Program-made: the position numbers and the translations under genes
Assembly (NCBI GenBank): GCA_020637165.1
Contig: JACJWN010000005.1
Location: 1-64,000 of the forward strand
Reading direction: 5' to 3'
DNA length: 64,000 nucleotides
Origin: Mycolicibacterium sp.
GTDB taxonomy: Bacteria > Actinomycetota > Actinomycetes > Mycobacteriales > Mycobacteriaceae
Shown: positions 47,848-60,779 of the stretch, one piece after another
Layout of the letters: each line of letters starts with the position of its first letter
Position numbering within the stretch: position 1 is the stretch's first letter
Notes under the pieces: generated by a model
What the model saw: the letters and a program-made list of their open reading frames with translations, nothing else
Database searches by the model: none
Told to the model about the DNA's origin: nothing

Positions 47848-48353
47848 GGGGGCATCCTCATCAGCCGTTGGAAATCTTCACACGAAAACGCGGTCGGACT
47901 TCCGCCGCGCCCCGTACGGAGTATTCCAACACGCGGGACGATCTTCCGCAGTACTTGCGCGCGATGAGGAATCCGACTCCCTCGGCGGGGGTCAATCGAC
48001 GAGGATTTCGATGGTGGTGCTGGGCGTGCTGTCGGCTCGGTCGGACGAGCCCGCAACCGTCGGTTTGCCTGGCACCGGCAGCAGCGGCAGAATCGGGTCA
48101 TCCGCGACCCCAACGACGTTGACTGATCGAACGCAAACCTCCACCGCAAAGTCAAAAACACCTCGTAACCCAACGAGACCTCTGGGCCCAACGAGACCTC
48201 TGGGCTGTTGCCGAACCACGACGATGGCCGAATCGACGAGCGCTCGCGACACTCCGCGGTCTCGCTGACCGGCCAACGTATGTATTCCCAACTTGCCCTG
48301 CATCTCGACAGCTGCGGTGACATAGGCAACCGCCCGAGCCACGAGGAGCCGCC
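47848..48353. other. Divergent regulatory region between cphA and putA
   Basis: A 506-base gap separates the start of cphA (leftward) from the start of putA (rightward). It must hold both promoters and includes an exact 18-base tandem duplication at 48169-48204. A minus-strand open frame (47992-48342, with PRGLVG repeated because of the duplication) is unconvincing. No recognisable gene was found. Confidence 0.6.
48169..48204. repeat. Perfect 18-bp tandem repeat
   Basis: The unit CCCAACGAGACCTCTGGG occurs twice with no gap, at 48169-48186 and 48187-48204. Each unit is partly self-complementary at its ends (CCC...GGG), which would suit a dimeric regulator. It lies about 150 bases upstream of putA and 320 bases upstream of cphA. 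Confidence 0.85.
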
Positions 48354-51300
48354 ATGAGCGATGTCCGTCCGCAAGACCTTGCCGACAAGGCGGTCGACCT
48401 CGTCCGACACTGGTTGACCGAAGCCGCGAAGGTACCCGTCGATCCTTCGGCGGAGCAGCTGGCCGGGGTTCTCAAAGACCCCAACGGGCTGGAATTCACA
48501 GTCGGTTTCGTCGATGGAGTGATCCGCCCCGAGGACCTTTCGGTCGCCGCGGCGAATCTTCGACGCCTTACCGGAAAGACTCCGGAATTCCTGCCCTGGT
48601 ATATGCGCTTTGCGGTGAGGCTCGGCGGGATGCTCGCCATGGTGTCGCCGAGCCTCGTCATCCCATTGGCGCGCAGGGTGCTTCGCATGATGGTCAGCCA
48701 CCTCATCATCGACGCGAGCGACGCGAAGCTGGGCAAGTCCATCGCGAAGATCAAGAAAGACGGAATCAACCTCAACGTCAACCTGCTCGGCGAGGCGATT
48801 CTGGGCGAGGGGGAGGCTGCACGCCGCCTCGCGGGAACCGCTGAGCTGCTCGCTCGCGACGACGTGGACTACGTGTCGATCAAGGTCTCTTCCACTGTTG
48901 CTCCGCACAATCACTGGGCCTTCGACGACGCCGTCGACCATATTGCCGAGCGGCTCGCGCCGCTCTACCGCCAAGCGGTCTCCGCCGTACCCACACGCAA
49001 GTTCATCAACCTGGATATGGAGGAGTACAAGGATCTCGAGTTGACCATCGCGGTGTTCACCCGCCTGCTCGACAGACCCGAGTTCAGAGAGCTCGAAGCC
49101 GGGATCGTTCTCCAGGCCTACCTGCCCGACGCCCTGGCGGCGATGATCCGCCTCCAGGAGTGGGCGGCGGCGCGTGTCGCAGCCGGCGGTGCCCCGATCA
49201 AGGTTCGTGTGGTCAAGGGCGCGAACCTGCCCATGGAGGTGGTCGACGCCGATTTGCACGGCTGGCCGTTGGCGACCTGGCACTCCAAGCGGGAGACCGA
49301 CACTTCGTACAAGGCCGTGCTCGACTACGCGATGCACCCGGACCGGATCGCCAACGTCAGGATCGGGGTGGCAGGGCACAACCTTTTCGACGTGGCGCTC
49401 GCCTGGCTGCTGGCTCAGGAGCGTTCCGTCACGGCCGGCGTCGATTTAGAGATGCTGCTGGGAATGGCCGCGGGCCAGGCCGAGGTGGTCCGAAGGGATG
49501 TGGGTTCATTGCTGCTTTACACCCCGGTGGTGCATCCGGCTGAATTCGACGTCGCCATCGCGTATCTGATTCGTCGCCTCGAGGAGGGCGCCTCCCAGGA
49601 GAACTTCATGTCCGCGGTTTTCGAGCTCGAGAAGGACGAAGCCCTCTTCGAGCGGGAGAAACAACGTTTCCTGGACTCGCTGGCGGCCCTGACCGACGAG
49701 GTGCCGGCACCGAATCGGGCGCAGGACCGCCGCCTCGCCCAGGCCCCGGCCCTGTCTGAGGGCTTCGCCAACTGCCCCGACACCGACCCGGACCTGCCGG
49801 GAAACCGCGAGTGGGGTGCCAAGATCGCCGCGCGAATGCGCGACTCGCATCTCGGTGAGGCGACGGCAGAGGCGGGTTGGGTCGACTCGCAGGCCGAATT
49901 GGACCGGATCATGGCCACGGCCCTCGACGCCGCCGCCGCATGGCAGGGCCTCGGTGCCGCGGCCCGGGCCGCGATCCTGCACCGCGCCGGTGATGTCCTC
50001 GAGGCCAAACGGGCCGAACTGCTGGAGGTGATGGGCGCCGAGTGCGGCAAGACCCTCGACCAGGGCGACCCGGAGGTTTCCGAGGCGATCGACTTCGCTC
50101 ACTACTACGCCGAGCTGGGGCGCGAGCTCGAGAACGTTCGCGGCGCCGCGTTCGAGCCGCCCAGCCTGACCGTCGTCACGCCGCCGTGGAACTTTCCCGT
50201 CGCGATTCCCGCCGGATCCACCCTCGCCGCGCTGGCCGCTGGCTCTGCGGTGGTCATCAAACCCGCCGCCGAGGCCAGACGCTCCGGGGCGGTCATGGTC
50301 GAGGCGCTGTGGGAGGCCGGGGTTCCCCGCGAGCTGCTCGCTTACGTGCAGTTGAGCGAGCGCGACCTGGGTGCCGCCCTGATCGCGCATCCGAAGGTCG
50401 ACCGGCTCATCCTCACCGGTGCCTACGAGACTGCGGAACTGTTCCGCTCGTTCCGGCCCGATCTGCCTCTGCTGGCCGAGACGTCCGGCAAGAACGCCAT
50501 CATCGTCACCCCGTCGGCCGACCTGGACCTGGCCGCCAAGGACGTCGTGCACTCGGCCTTCGGCCACGCCGGCCAGAAATGTTCCGCCGCCTCACTGGTG
50601 GTGCTGGTCGGCAGCGTCGCGGAGTCCCCACGATTCCGGGGTCAGCTGATGGACGCCGTGCGGTCCCTGCAGGTGGGCTATCCGTGGGACCTGAGCACCC
50701 AGATGGGGCCGGTGATCTCCCCGCCCGAGGGCAAGCTGCTCCGTGGGCTGACCACGCTCGGGGAGGGGGAGACCTGGCTCCTGACCCCACAACGGCTTGA
50801 TGACTCGGGCAAGCTGTGGAGTCCCGGGGTGCGGCAAGGCGTGCGGCGCGGCTCGGAGTACCACCGCACCGAGTACTTCGGACCCATCCTCGGCATCATG
50901 GCCGCCGAATCGCTGCAAGAGGCGGTGGCGATCGTCAACGAAGTTGATTACGGGCTCACCTCGGGTCTTCATTCCTTGAACCCCGAAGAAATCGGCTACT
51001 GGCTGGAACAGATCCACGCCGGCAACCTCTACGTCAACCGGGGGATCACCGGGGCAATCGTGCGACGCCAGCCGTTCGGGGGCTGGAAGAAGTCCGCGGT
51101 GGGCGCGGGCGCCAAGGCCGGCGGGCCGAATTACCTGGTCGGGATGGGCTCCTGGCATGATGCCCCGCTGCCGTCGGTTCCCGGGGCCGTGACCGGGCTA
51201 CCAGCGCGGATTCTGGAAGCGATGGACGCAGAGGAGCACCGCGCCTGGCTGGCCGGCGCACTGAGCGACGACGCCCGGTTGTGGGCCGAAGAGTTCGGCG

Positions 51301-51782
51301 TGGCCAAAGACGTCTCCGGATTGTTCGCCGAGCGAAACGTGTTCCGTTACCGGCCGGTGCCGGTTGTCATCCGCTATGACGCAGAGACCTCCGGGCACGG
51401 GGTGGCCGAACTCGCCCGGGTCGCGGCGGCGGGGCTCCTCGCAGGTGCTGCCCTGACCGTTTCGACCGCCGTCGCCATCCCCGGTCCGCTGGCGAATGTG
51501 CTGCGTTCGGCCGACGTCGCGCTGACGGTCGAGGACGACGAAGCCTGGACCGCTCGCGTCGCCCGGCTGGCCGGCACCGGCCCGGCCCGCATCCGGCTGA
51601 TCGGGACGAGCGTCGCTGCGACAGCTCGGGCCGCCGGCGGCTCTCCGGATATTGCTGTTTATGCATCGGATGTGGTGTCGGCCGGCCGCGTAGAGCTACT
51701 CACCTTCCTGCACGAGCAGGCGGTGTCCATCACAGCGCACCGATACGGCACCCCGAATCATCTGAGTGACGCTGTGATCTAG
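48354..51782 (+). CDS. putA: Bifunctional proline dehydrogenase/P5C dehydrogenase
   Basis: The 1142-residue bifunctional enzyme oxidises proline to P5C (FAD-dependent) and then glutamate semialdehyde to glutamate (NAD-dependent). The N-terminal proline dehydrogenase barrel spans about residues 30-450, with SIKVSSTVAPHNHWAF and RVVKGANLPMEV. The aldehyde dehydrogenase part spans about 530-1000, with the general base in AETSGKNAI (about 708) and Cys in GHAGQKCSAAS (about 741). A 120-residue tail follows. M. tuberculosis has two separate genes for these activities. The second activity would also consume the product of RocD. Confidence 0.93.
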   Translation: MSDVRPQDLADKAVDLVRHWLTEAAKVPVDPSAEQLAGVLKDPNGLEFTVGFVDGVIRPEDLSVAAANLRRLTGKTPEFLPWYMRFAVRLGGMLAMVSPSLVIPLARRVLRMMVSHLIIDASDAKLGKSIAKIKKDGINLNVNLLGEAILGEGEAARRLAGTAELLARDDVDYVSIKVSSTVAPHNHWAFDDAVDHIAERLAPLYRQAVSAVPTRKFINLDMEEYKDLELTIAVFTRLLDRPEFRELEAGIVLQAYLPDALAAMIRLQEWAAARVAAGGAPIKVRVVKGANLPMEVVDADLHGWPLATWHSKRETDTSYKAVLDYAMHPDRIANVRIGVAGHNLFDVALAWLLAQERSVTAGVDLEMLLGMAAGQAEVVRRDVGSLLLYTPVVHPAEFDVAIAYLIRRLEEGASQENFMSAVFELEKDEALFEREKQRFLDSLAALTDEVPAPNRAQDRRLAQAPALSEGFANCPDTDPDLPGNREWGAKIAARMRDSHLGEATAEAGWVDSQAELDRIMATALDAAAAWQGLGAAARAAILHRAGDVLEAKRAELLEVMGAECGKTLDQGDPEVSEAIDFAHYYAELGRELENVRGAAFEPPSLTVVTPPWNFPVAIPAGSTLAALAAGSAVVIKPAAEARRSGAVMVEALWEAGVPRELLAYVQLSERDLGAALIAHPKVDRLILTGAYETAELFRSFRPDLPLLAETSGKNAIIVTPSADLDLAAKDVVHSAFGHAGQKCSAASLVVLVGSVAESPRFRGQLMDAVRSLQVGYPWDLSTQMGPVISPPEGKLLRGLTTLGEGETWLLTPQRLDDSGKLWSPGVRQGVRRGSEYHRTEYFGPILGIMAAESLQEAVAIVNEVDYGLTSGLHSLNPEEIGYWLEQIHAGNLYVNRGITGAIVRRQPFGGWKKSAVGAGAKAGGPNYLVGMGSWHDAPLPSVPGAVTGLPARILEAMDAEEHRAWLAGALSDDARLWAEEFGVAKDVSGLFAERNVFRYRPVPVVIRYDAETSGHGVAELARVAAAGLLAGAALTVSTAVAIPGPLANVLRSADVALTVEDDEAWTARVARLAGTGPARIRLIGTSVAATARAAGGSPDIAVYASDVVSAGRVELLTFLHEQAVSITAHRYGTPNHLSDAVI

Positions 51783-51804
51783 ACCGCTCGCGATCTAGGC
51801 CGCC

Positions 51805-53238
51805 CTACCCCCACTCGTGGTTCATCGCCCGCGATTCGTTGATCTCCTCGACAGTCCGGATCGGGCGCAAACGCGTCCTGCTCGCGGCGATGAGGGCGAT
51901 CGCGATTAGTCCCGTGGCGGCGCCGAGACCGAAGATGACGGTGTAGCTTCTCTCCGGCGCGAATCCGATTCCGTTGCCGCCCAGCAGAACCGCGACGATC
52001 GCGGCCGCCGTCGATGCGCCGACGGTGCGGGCGATGGCGTTGACACTGGTGGCAACGCCGGTCTCCCCGACGTCGACCTCCCGGATCACTAGGGCGGGCA
52101 GCGCCCCGTAGGCCAGGCTGATGTAGGCGTTGATCAGCACGCCCGCGCAGATCACCTGCCAGCGGGTCGAATGGGCCAGGGTGAGCATGGTGAATCCGCT
52201 GACCCCGATGGCCGCGCCGACCATGAGCACCCGGCGGGCACCGAATCGGTCGATGTAGCGCCCGCTGATCAGGGCGACGAGAAAGCCGGCCAGCGCCCCG
52301 GGCAGCAGGAACACCACGCTGGCCTGCAGAACCGTGGCCCCAAAGCCGTATCCGCTGGCGGTCGGTGCCTGAACGAAGGTGGTCAGCCCGAGAAAGCCGA
52401 AGTACAGCCCCATCCCGACCGCGACCGTGGCGATGTTGGTCATCAGGATCGGCCGCCGGGTCAGCATGACCGTCGAAACCAGCGGCCGGCGGCAGCGTCG
52501 CTCCCACCACCACCACAGCGCCAGGAGGGTCATGCCGGCCAGGCCGCCGCCGAGCACCCGAGCCGATGTCCAGCCCCACACATTGCCCTGGGTGATCGCC
52601 AGCAGCACCAGCGACAGCCCGGCGGCGATACCGGCCGCCCCCGCCCAGTCCACCGATCCGGTCGAGGCCGGGGGCCGCTTCGGAACGATCGGCACAACCA
52701 CCAGGATCACCAGCACCGAGAACGCCGTGGTGAACCAGAAGACGCGGTGGTAGTCGGCGTCGCCGCGCATCAGCAGCCCGGTGATCACCAACCCCGCGCC
52801 GCCACCGAAGCCCAGCACACCGGAGAGGACCGCCAAAGCCCTCATGAGCCGTTCGGGCGGCAGCTCCTCTCGCAGGATCGACACGCCGATCGGGTACAGG
52901 GAGAACGAGGCGCCCTGCAGCACCCGGGCGGCGACGAGCAGCGGCAGCGATGTTGAGGTCGCGGCGAGCACCGAACCCACCAGGACCGCCGCGAGCACCC
53001 CCAGCAGCACCGGCTTCTTCCGGTTCAGGTCGGCCAGCCGTCCGATGAGGGGCGTGGCCGACGTCGCCGCCAGCAGGTTGGCCGTCACCACCCAGCTGAC
53101 GTCGATGATGGAGGCGTCTAACTGGCGGGCCATTACGCCCAGGATCGGCACCACGGCGGTCTGCAGCACCGCCACCGTCAGCGCCACCAGGCTCATGGTC
53201 GCGACCAGCAGCGCGGGCCGCTCACCGGAACCCGACAC
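51805..53238 (-). CDS. MFS transporter
   Basis: The 477-residue major facilitator has about 14 hydrophobic segments, a drug:H+ antiporter-2 (DHA2-like) pattern. The loop motif ARVLQGASFSLYPIGVSIL (about residues 102-120) and the early LIGRLADLNRKKP (motif A) are visible. The substrate is unknown. I start at a GTG at 53238, six bases after GAGGGAG; a GTG at 53259 and a TTG at 53277 are alternatives. It converges with putA across 22 bases. Confidence 0.85.
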   Translation of the reverse strand: MSGSGERPALLVATMSLVALTVAVLQTAVVPILGVMARQLDASIIDVSWVVTANLLAATSATPLIGRLADLNRKKPVLLGVLAAVLVGSVLAATSTSLPLLVAARVLQGASFSLYPIGVSILREELPPERLMRALAVLSGVLGFGGGAGLVITGLLMRGDADYHRVFWFTTAFSVLVILVVVPIVPKRPPASTGSVDWAGAAGIAAGLSLVLLAITQGNVWGWTSARVLGGGLAGMTLLALWWWWERRCRRPLVSTVMLTRRPILMTNIATVAVGMGLYFGFLGLTTFVQAPTASGYGFGATVLQASVVFLLPGALAGFLVALISGRYIDRFGARRVLMVGAAIGVSGFTMLTLAHSTRWQVICAGVLINAYISLAYGALPALVIREVDVGETGVATSVNAIARTVGASTAAAIVAVLLGGNGIGFAPERSYTVIFGLGAATGLIAIALIAASRTRLRPIRTVEEINESRAMNHEWG

Positions 53239-53355
53239 CGCGCACTCCCTCTCAGTCACGACCACCTCGATTATCAACGCGGTTCCGGATTCGGCATGGT
53301 TGGCCCCGCAACCCCGCGCCTAGACTTGGGGGCCTGAGGACTCCTGGGGGCCGGC

Positions 53356-54039
53356 ATGGGTGAGACTGCGTTTCTGCGCGACGGGTTTCTGCGCGACGAC
53401 GATGTCCGGGTGTGGGCCGCCGGTGCCACCGTGGCGGGCCGGCTGAGCGTTCCCGAGGAACCCCGCGCGGTCGTGGTGTTCGCGCATGGCAGCGGCAGCA
53501 GCCGGCACAGCCCACGCAACCGGTACGTCGCCCAGGTCCTGCAGTCGGCGGGTCTGGCCACACTGCTGTTCGACCTGCTGACCCCCGAGGAGGAGATCGA
53601 CCGCGCCAATGTCTTCGACATCGGACTGCTGACCGCCCGACTGGTCGACATCACGGCGTGGCTGCGCACCGCCGAGGACGCCGCGGGACTCCCGGTGGGC
53701 TATTTCGGGGCCAGCACCGGAGCGGGCGCGGCACTGCGCGCCGCCGCCGACCCCGCTACCGACGTTTTCGCGGTGGTGTCCCGAGGGGGACGGCCGGACC
53801 TGGCCGGCGACTTCCTGGCCGGCGTCAGCGCCCCCACGCTGCTGATCGTGGGCAGCCGCGACGAGGTGGTGCTGGATCTCAACCGGCAGGCCGCCGCGGC
53901 GATCCCGGCCGAATGCCGCATCGCCGTCGTCGAAGGGGCCACCCACCTCTTCGAGGAACCCGGCACCCTTGAACAGGTCGCGCTGCTGGCCCGGGACTGG
54001 TTCGGCGACCACTTGACACCGATTCCGTTGCCGCAGTGA
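53356..54039 (+). CDS. Dienelactone hydrolase-like alpha/beta hydrolase
   Basis: This 227-residue alpha/beta hydrolase has the oxyanion segment VVFAHGSGSSRHSPRN (about residue 37), the nucleophile Ser in YFGASTGAGAAL (about 118), the acid in GSRDEVV (about 174) and the histidine in GATHLF (about 198). Homologues are often fused to phosphoribosyltransferase domains; here it stands alone. The substrate is unknown. Its stop overlaps the GTG of the next gene, so co-translation with the rhodanese is likely. Confidence 0.85.
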   Translation: MGETAFLRDGFLRDDDVRVWAAGATVAGRLSVPEEPRAVVVFAHGSGSSRHSPRNRYVAQVLQSAGLATLLFDLLTPEEEIDRANVFDIGLLTARLVDITAWLRTAEDAAGLPVGYFGASTGAGAALRAAADPATDVFAVVSRGGRPDLAGDFLAGVSAPTLLIVGSRDEVVLDLNRQAAAAIPAECRIAVVEGATHLFEEPGTLEQVALLARDWFGDHLTPIPLPQ

Positions 54040-54875
54040 GCAACCGGGATTCGGTCCTGATCGGCGCCGGCGAGCTCAGCGAGCTTGGATCGACACCGGC
54101 CATCCTCGATGTGCGCTGGCGCCTCGACGAGCCCGATGGACGCCCGGCCTACCGGTCGGGTCACATCCCCGGTGCGGTGTACGTCTCGCTGGAGGACGAT
54201 CTGAGCGACCACAGCCGCATCGGTCGCGGGCGGCATCCGCTGCCCACCGGTGCGGCCATCCAGGCCGCCGCCCAGGCGTGGGGCATCCGCCGGGGTCAGC
54301 CGATCGTCGTCTACGACGACTGGAACCGGGCGGGATCCTCGCGGGCATGGTGGGTACTCACCGCGGCCGGACTGCCCGACGTGCGGATTCTCGACGGCGG
54401 GCTGGCGGCCTGGTCGGCCGCCGGCGGAGCACTGCAGCCCGGGGAGGTCACACCCGAGCCCGGGGATATCACCGTCGCCCACCATGACCTCTACGCCGGG
54501 GCGCGTTCGGTGCTTACCGCGGAGCAGGTTTCCGAGGGTGTCGTGGGGTGGCTGCTTGACGCCCGCGCTCCGGAGCGCTTTCGCGGTGAGGTCGAACCGG
54601 TGGACCCGGTGGCCGGGCACATCCCCGGTGCCCGGAACCTGCCCAGCACCTCGCTGATCGGTGCCGACGGCGCTTTCCTGCCGGATGCCGGGCTCGAGGA
54701 GGTCCTCGGCGGGGGCGATACCGACACGGGGACGGCGGTCTACTGCGGCTCGGGTGTCACCGCGTCGGTGGTGCTCGCCGCGCTGAGTGTCATCGGCCGC
54801 GATGCGGCACTGTTTCCCGGTTCGTGGTCGCAGTGGAGTGCCGAGCGGCGCCCGGTGGCAATCGGGGCGGACTGA
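54036..54875 (+). CDS. sseA: Thiosulfate sulfurtransferase (two rhodanese domains)
   Basis: The 279-residue two-domain rhodanese transfers sulfane sulfur. The inactive N-terminal domain carries ILDVRWRLDEP and SGHIPGAVYV with the CH2 motifs. The C-terminal domain has the catalytic Cys in VYCGSGVTASVV (about residue 236). The CGSGVTA loop is typical of mercaptopyruvate/thiosulfate sulfurtransferases. The symbol is by type only; several paralogues exist in mycobacteria. A GTG start overlaps the previous stop (GTGA). Confidence 0.85.
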   Translation: MSNRDSVLIGAGELSELGSTPAILDVRWRLDEPDGRPAYRSGHIPGAVYVSLEDDLSDHSRIGRGRHPLPTGAAIQAAAQAWGIRRGQPIVVYDDWNRAGSSRAWWVLTAAGLPDVRILDGGLAAWSAAGGALQPGEVTPEPGDITVAHHDLYAGARSVLTAEQVSEGVVGWLLDARAPERFRGEVEPVDPVAGHIPGARNLPSTSLIGADGAFLPDAGLEEVLGGGDTDTGTAVYCGSGVTASVVLAALSVIGRDAALFPGSWSQWSAERRPVAIGAD

Positions 54876-54920
54876 ACGGAGCGGACCGAACTTCGATCGG
54901 GTCGGCGCCCACCGGACCCC

Positions 54921-55274
54921 TCAGTCCTCGTGATTCATGGAGGCGCGGATCTCCTCGAGTTTCTCCGCGGCGGCCCTGCGCCGGGTCTCGTACTGTTCGG
55001 CGGCCGCTCGGACCTCCGGGGTTTCCCCGGCGAGTTCGGTCGCACCCAGGGCGGCGCCGTACCGGGACTCGATCTTCTCGCGCACGCCCGCCAAGGTCGG
55101 CACGCCGGTATCGGTGTAGCCGGTATCGATATGTGCGGTCTCGACAGGTGCGGACTCGAGAAGGCCGCTTGCGGTATCGGAGGTGTCGGACAGGCCGGTG
55201 CTGACCGCAGGCGGCGCAACCGGCTCCGGCTCTGGCGCCGTTTCGGGTCCCGGGTTCGGCGGATCCTCGGTCAT
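54921..55274 (-). CDS. Small acidic hypothetical protein
   Basis: This 117-residue protein has an N-terminal half rich in Pro, Glu, Thr and Ser (residues 1-50, disordered) and a helical C-terminal half (EKIESRYGAALGAT, EQYETRRRAAAEKLEEI) that may form a coiled coil. I do not recognise a family. I start at the ATG at 55274 (MTEDPPNPG), preceded by GTGAGG; the longer frame runs into the lysX promoter side and gives a low-complexity basic sequence. It lies downstream of lysX on the same strand. Confidence 0.65.
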   Translation of the reverse strand: MTEDPPNPGPETAPEPEPVAPPAVSTGLSDTSDTASGLLESAPVETAHIDTGYTDTGVPTLAGVREKIESRYGAALGATELAGETPEVRAAAEQYETRRRAAAEKLEEIRASMNHED

Positions 55275-55452
55275 GGGCCTCACCGTACTCTCGCGGATCT
55301 GTCCGGCCGGCGGGGGAGCGGTCCCGGCCTCGGCGGTGATCGCCCCCTCCGGGCCATATCGTCGACCCCGGCAAGCGGCACCTCCGGAACACGGGTGGGT
55401 AGCCGTCGGCCGGGCTGGCGAATGCGCCCCGCCCCAGGGTGTTCCCTGCAGG

Positions 55453-58764
<3,312 letters not shown>

Positions 58765-58812
58765 AGGCGGCCAGGGTATTCGGTGATTGTTCCTATCTGC
58801 GTGAGGTTCCGC

Positions 58813-59148
58813 TCAGCCGACGGGGCCGGTGTACTTCTCGCCCGGACCCCGGCCGCGGTCGTCGGGCACCGCTGCTGCCTCGCGGAAGGCCAACTGGAGG
58901 CTGCGCAGGCCGTCGCGCATCGGTCCCGCGTGCGGCCCTAGGTACTCCCTGGACCCATCCAGCAGGCCCGCGAGGGCGTTGATCAGCCGGCGGGCTTCGT
59001 CGAGGTCCCGGTGCTCGCTGCTGTCGGGGTCGGGCGAGGCCAGCCCGATCTTCTCGGCGGCGGCGCTCATCAGCATCACCGCCGCGCGGCTGATGACTTC
59101 GATGGCGGGGATGTCGGCGAGGTCGCGGATATCGGGGGAGTCCGTCAT
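58813..59148 (-). CDS. DUF1844 protein
   Basis: The 111-residue protein resembles the DUF1844 family, mostly helical and acidic, found next to infC in actinobacteria. The start MTDSPDIRDLADIPAIEVI and the core LMSAAAEKIGL and DLDEARRLINALAGLLDG are recognisable. No function is known. It is divergent from infC, with a 312-base region between that holds the infC leader, and lies 48 bases upstream of lysX on the same strand. Confidence 0.85.
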   Translation of the reverse strand: MTDSPDIRDLADIPAIEVISRAAVMLMSAAAEKIGLASPDPDSSEHRDLDEARRLINALAGLLDGSREYLGPHAGPMRDGLRSLQLAFREAAAVPDDRGRGPGEKYTGPVG

Positions 59149-59460
59149 AGCTGCTAGACTTCCATGAACGACCGTCCCGGCTCACGCCAGGACAGCAAGT
59201 GGAGTCCCGCTCCCACCGCTAGCCGCCGAAGTTTCTCCGGAAGATCTTGTCCGGAAGACCTCGAAGGCCCAGCGGTCCGGTCGCGGATACTTGACGGTAT
59301 CCGTTCTGCGTGTCGCAGACGGCGAGAGCCGTGATCGGTCGGCATCGGGCCCTGCCATGAGCAGGGCCTTTCTGCTGGTGGTGTGGTTTCTCGGAATGCT
59401 TGCTGGGCTGGTGCGGCCGGTTGTCGGACGGTCGGACGAGAAACGAACCAGGGAGGCCCC
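59149..59460 (+). other. infC leader and divergent promoter region
   Basis: This region separates the DUF1844 and infC starts. It contains a strong terminator-type hairpin (59348-59373), a direct duplication of TCCGGAAGA in the first half, and a short open frame, 59357-59515, whose ATG lies in the hairpin loop. Together these suggest transcription attenuation of the ribosomal-protein operon. Confidence 0.6.
59348..59373 (+). terminator. Intrinsic terminator/attenuator in the infC leader
   Basis: Perfect 8-base stem GGCCCTGC (59348-59355) / GCAGGGCC (59361-59368) with a five-base loop CATGA, followed by TTTCT. The U-tract is short, as usual in mycobacteria. Its position, 88 bases before infC, suggests control of read-through into infC-rpmI-rplT. 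Confidence 0.75.
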
Positions 59461-60054
<594 letters not shown>

Positions 60055-60136
60055 CGCCGTCATCGGAGTACCACCGATGACCGAGTACCACCGACCAGGG
60101 AGTGAAGAACTCCACCGAGTGAAGAACTGAGGACAC

Positions 60137-60331
60137 ATGCCCAAGGCAAAGACCCACAGCGGGGCCAGCAAGCGCTTCCGCCGCACCGGCACCGGGAAGA
60201 TCGTTCGGCAGAAGGCGAACCGCCGCCACCTGCTCGAGCACAAGCCGTCCAAGCGGACCCGTCGTCTCGACGGCCGGACCGCGGTGGCCGCCAATGACAC
60301 CAAGCGTGTCACCAAGATGCTGAACGGCTGA
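60137..60331 (+). CDS. rpmI: 50S ribosomal protein L35
   Basis: This 64-residue, highly basic ribosomal protein has the [20 protein letters not shown] start and the core [20 protein letters not shown]. It binds the 23S rRNA of the large subunit. It lies between infC and rplT in the universal order and is preceded by a short region with repeats of ACCACCGA type and a GAGGAC ribosome site. Confidence 0.97.
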   Translation: MPKAKTHSGASKRFRRTGTGKIVRQKANRRHLLEHKPSKRTRRLDGRTAVAANDTKRVTKMLNG

Positions 60332-60389
60332 CGCCGTCGCAGCGATCGCAAGACCTTTTGCCTAACCGAACGAGAAGAGGAACACCCCC

Positions 60390-60779
60390 ATGGCCCGCGT
60401 GAAACGCGCAATCAACGCCCAGAAGAAACGCCGGACCGTACTCAAGGCGTCCAAGGGCTATCGCGGCCAGCGGTCCCGGCTGTACCGCAAAGCCAAAGAG
60501 CAGCAGCTGCATTCGCTGACCTACGCCTACCGTGACCGGCGTGCTCGCAAGGGCGAGTTCCGCAAGCTGTGGATCTCCCGGATCAACGCCGCGGCCCGCG
60601 CCAACGACATCACCTACAACCGGCTCATCCAGGGCCTCAAGGCCGCCGGCGTGGAGGTCGACCGCAAGAATCTCGCCGAGATCGCCGTGAGCGACCCGGC
60701 GGCGTTCACCGCTTTGGTCGGGGTCGCCCGCGCCGCCCTTCCGGAGGATGTGAACGCTCCCTCCGGCGAAGCTGCGTGA
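60390..60779 (+). CDS. rplT: 50S ribosomal protein L20
   Basis: The 129-residue L20 has the N-terminal [20 protein letters not shown] and the [18 protein letters not shown] helix that threads into rRNA, then the globular [19 protein letters not shown] part. L20 is essential for early assembly of the large subunit and is often an autoregulator of this operon. An AGAGGAAC site precedes the ATG. Its stop overlaps the tsnR GTG (GTGA). Confidence 0.97.
   Translation: MARVKRAINAQKKRRTVLKASKGYRGQRSRLYRKAKEQQLHSLTYAYRDRRARKGEFRKLWISRINAAARANDITYNRLIQGLKAAGVEVDRKNLAEIAVSDPAAFTALVGVARAALPEDVNAPSGEAA

Noticed and set aside
47992-48342. Minus-strand frame of 116 codons in the cphA-putA gap
   Set aside because: It starts 12 bases from putA, has no good ribosome site and its repeated PRGLVG comes from the 18-bp DNA duplication; kept only as a possibility in the intergenic entry.
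37145-51782. Integrative element carrying the cyanophycin genes
   Set aside because: No integrase, transposase, tRNA or flanking direct repeat was found. Acquisition by transfer is possible but there is no sequence evidence for a mobile element.
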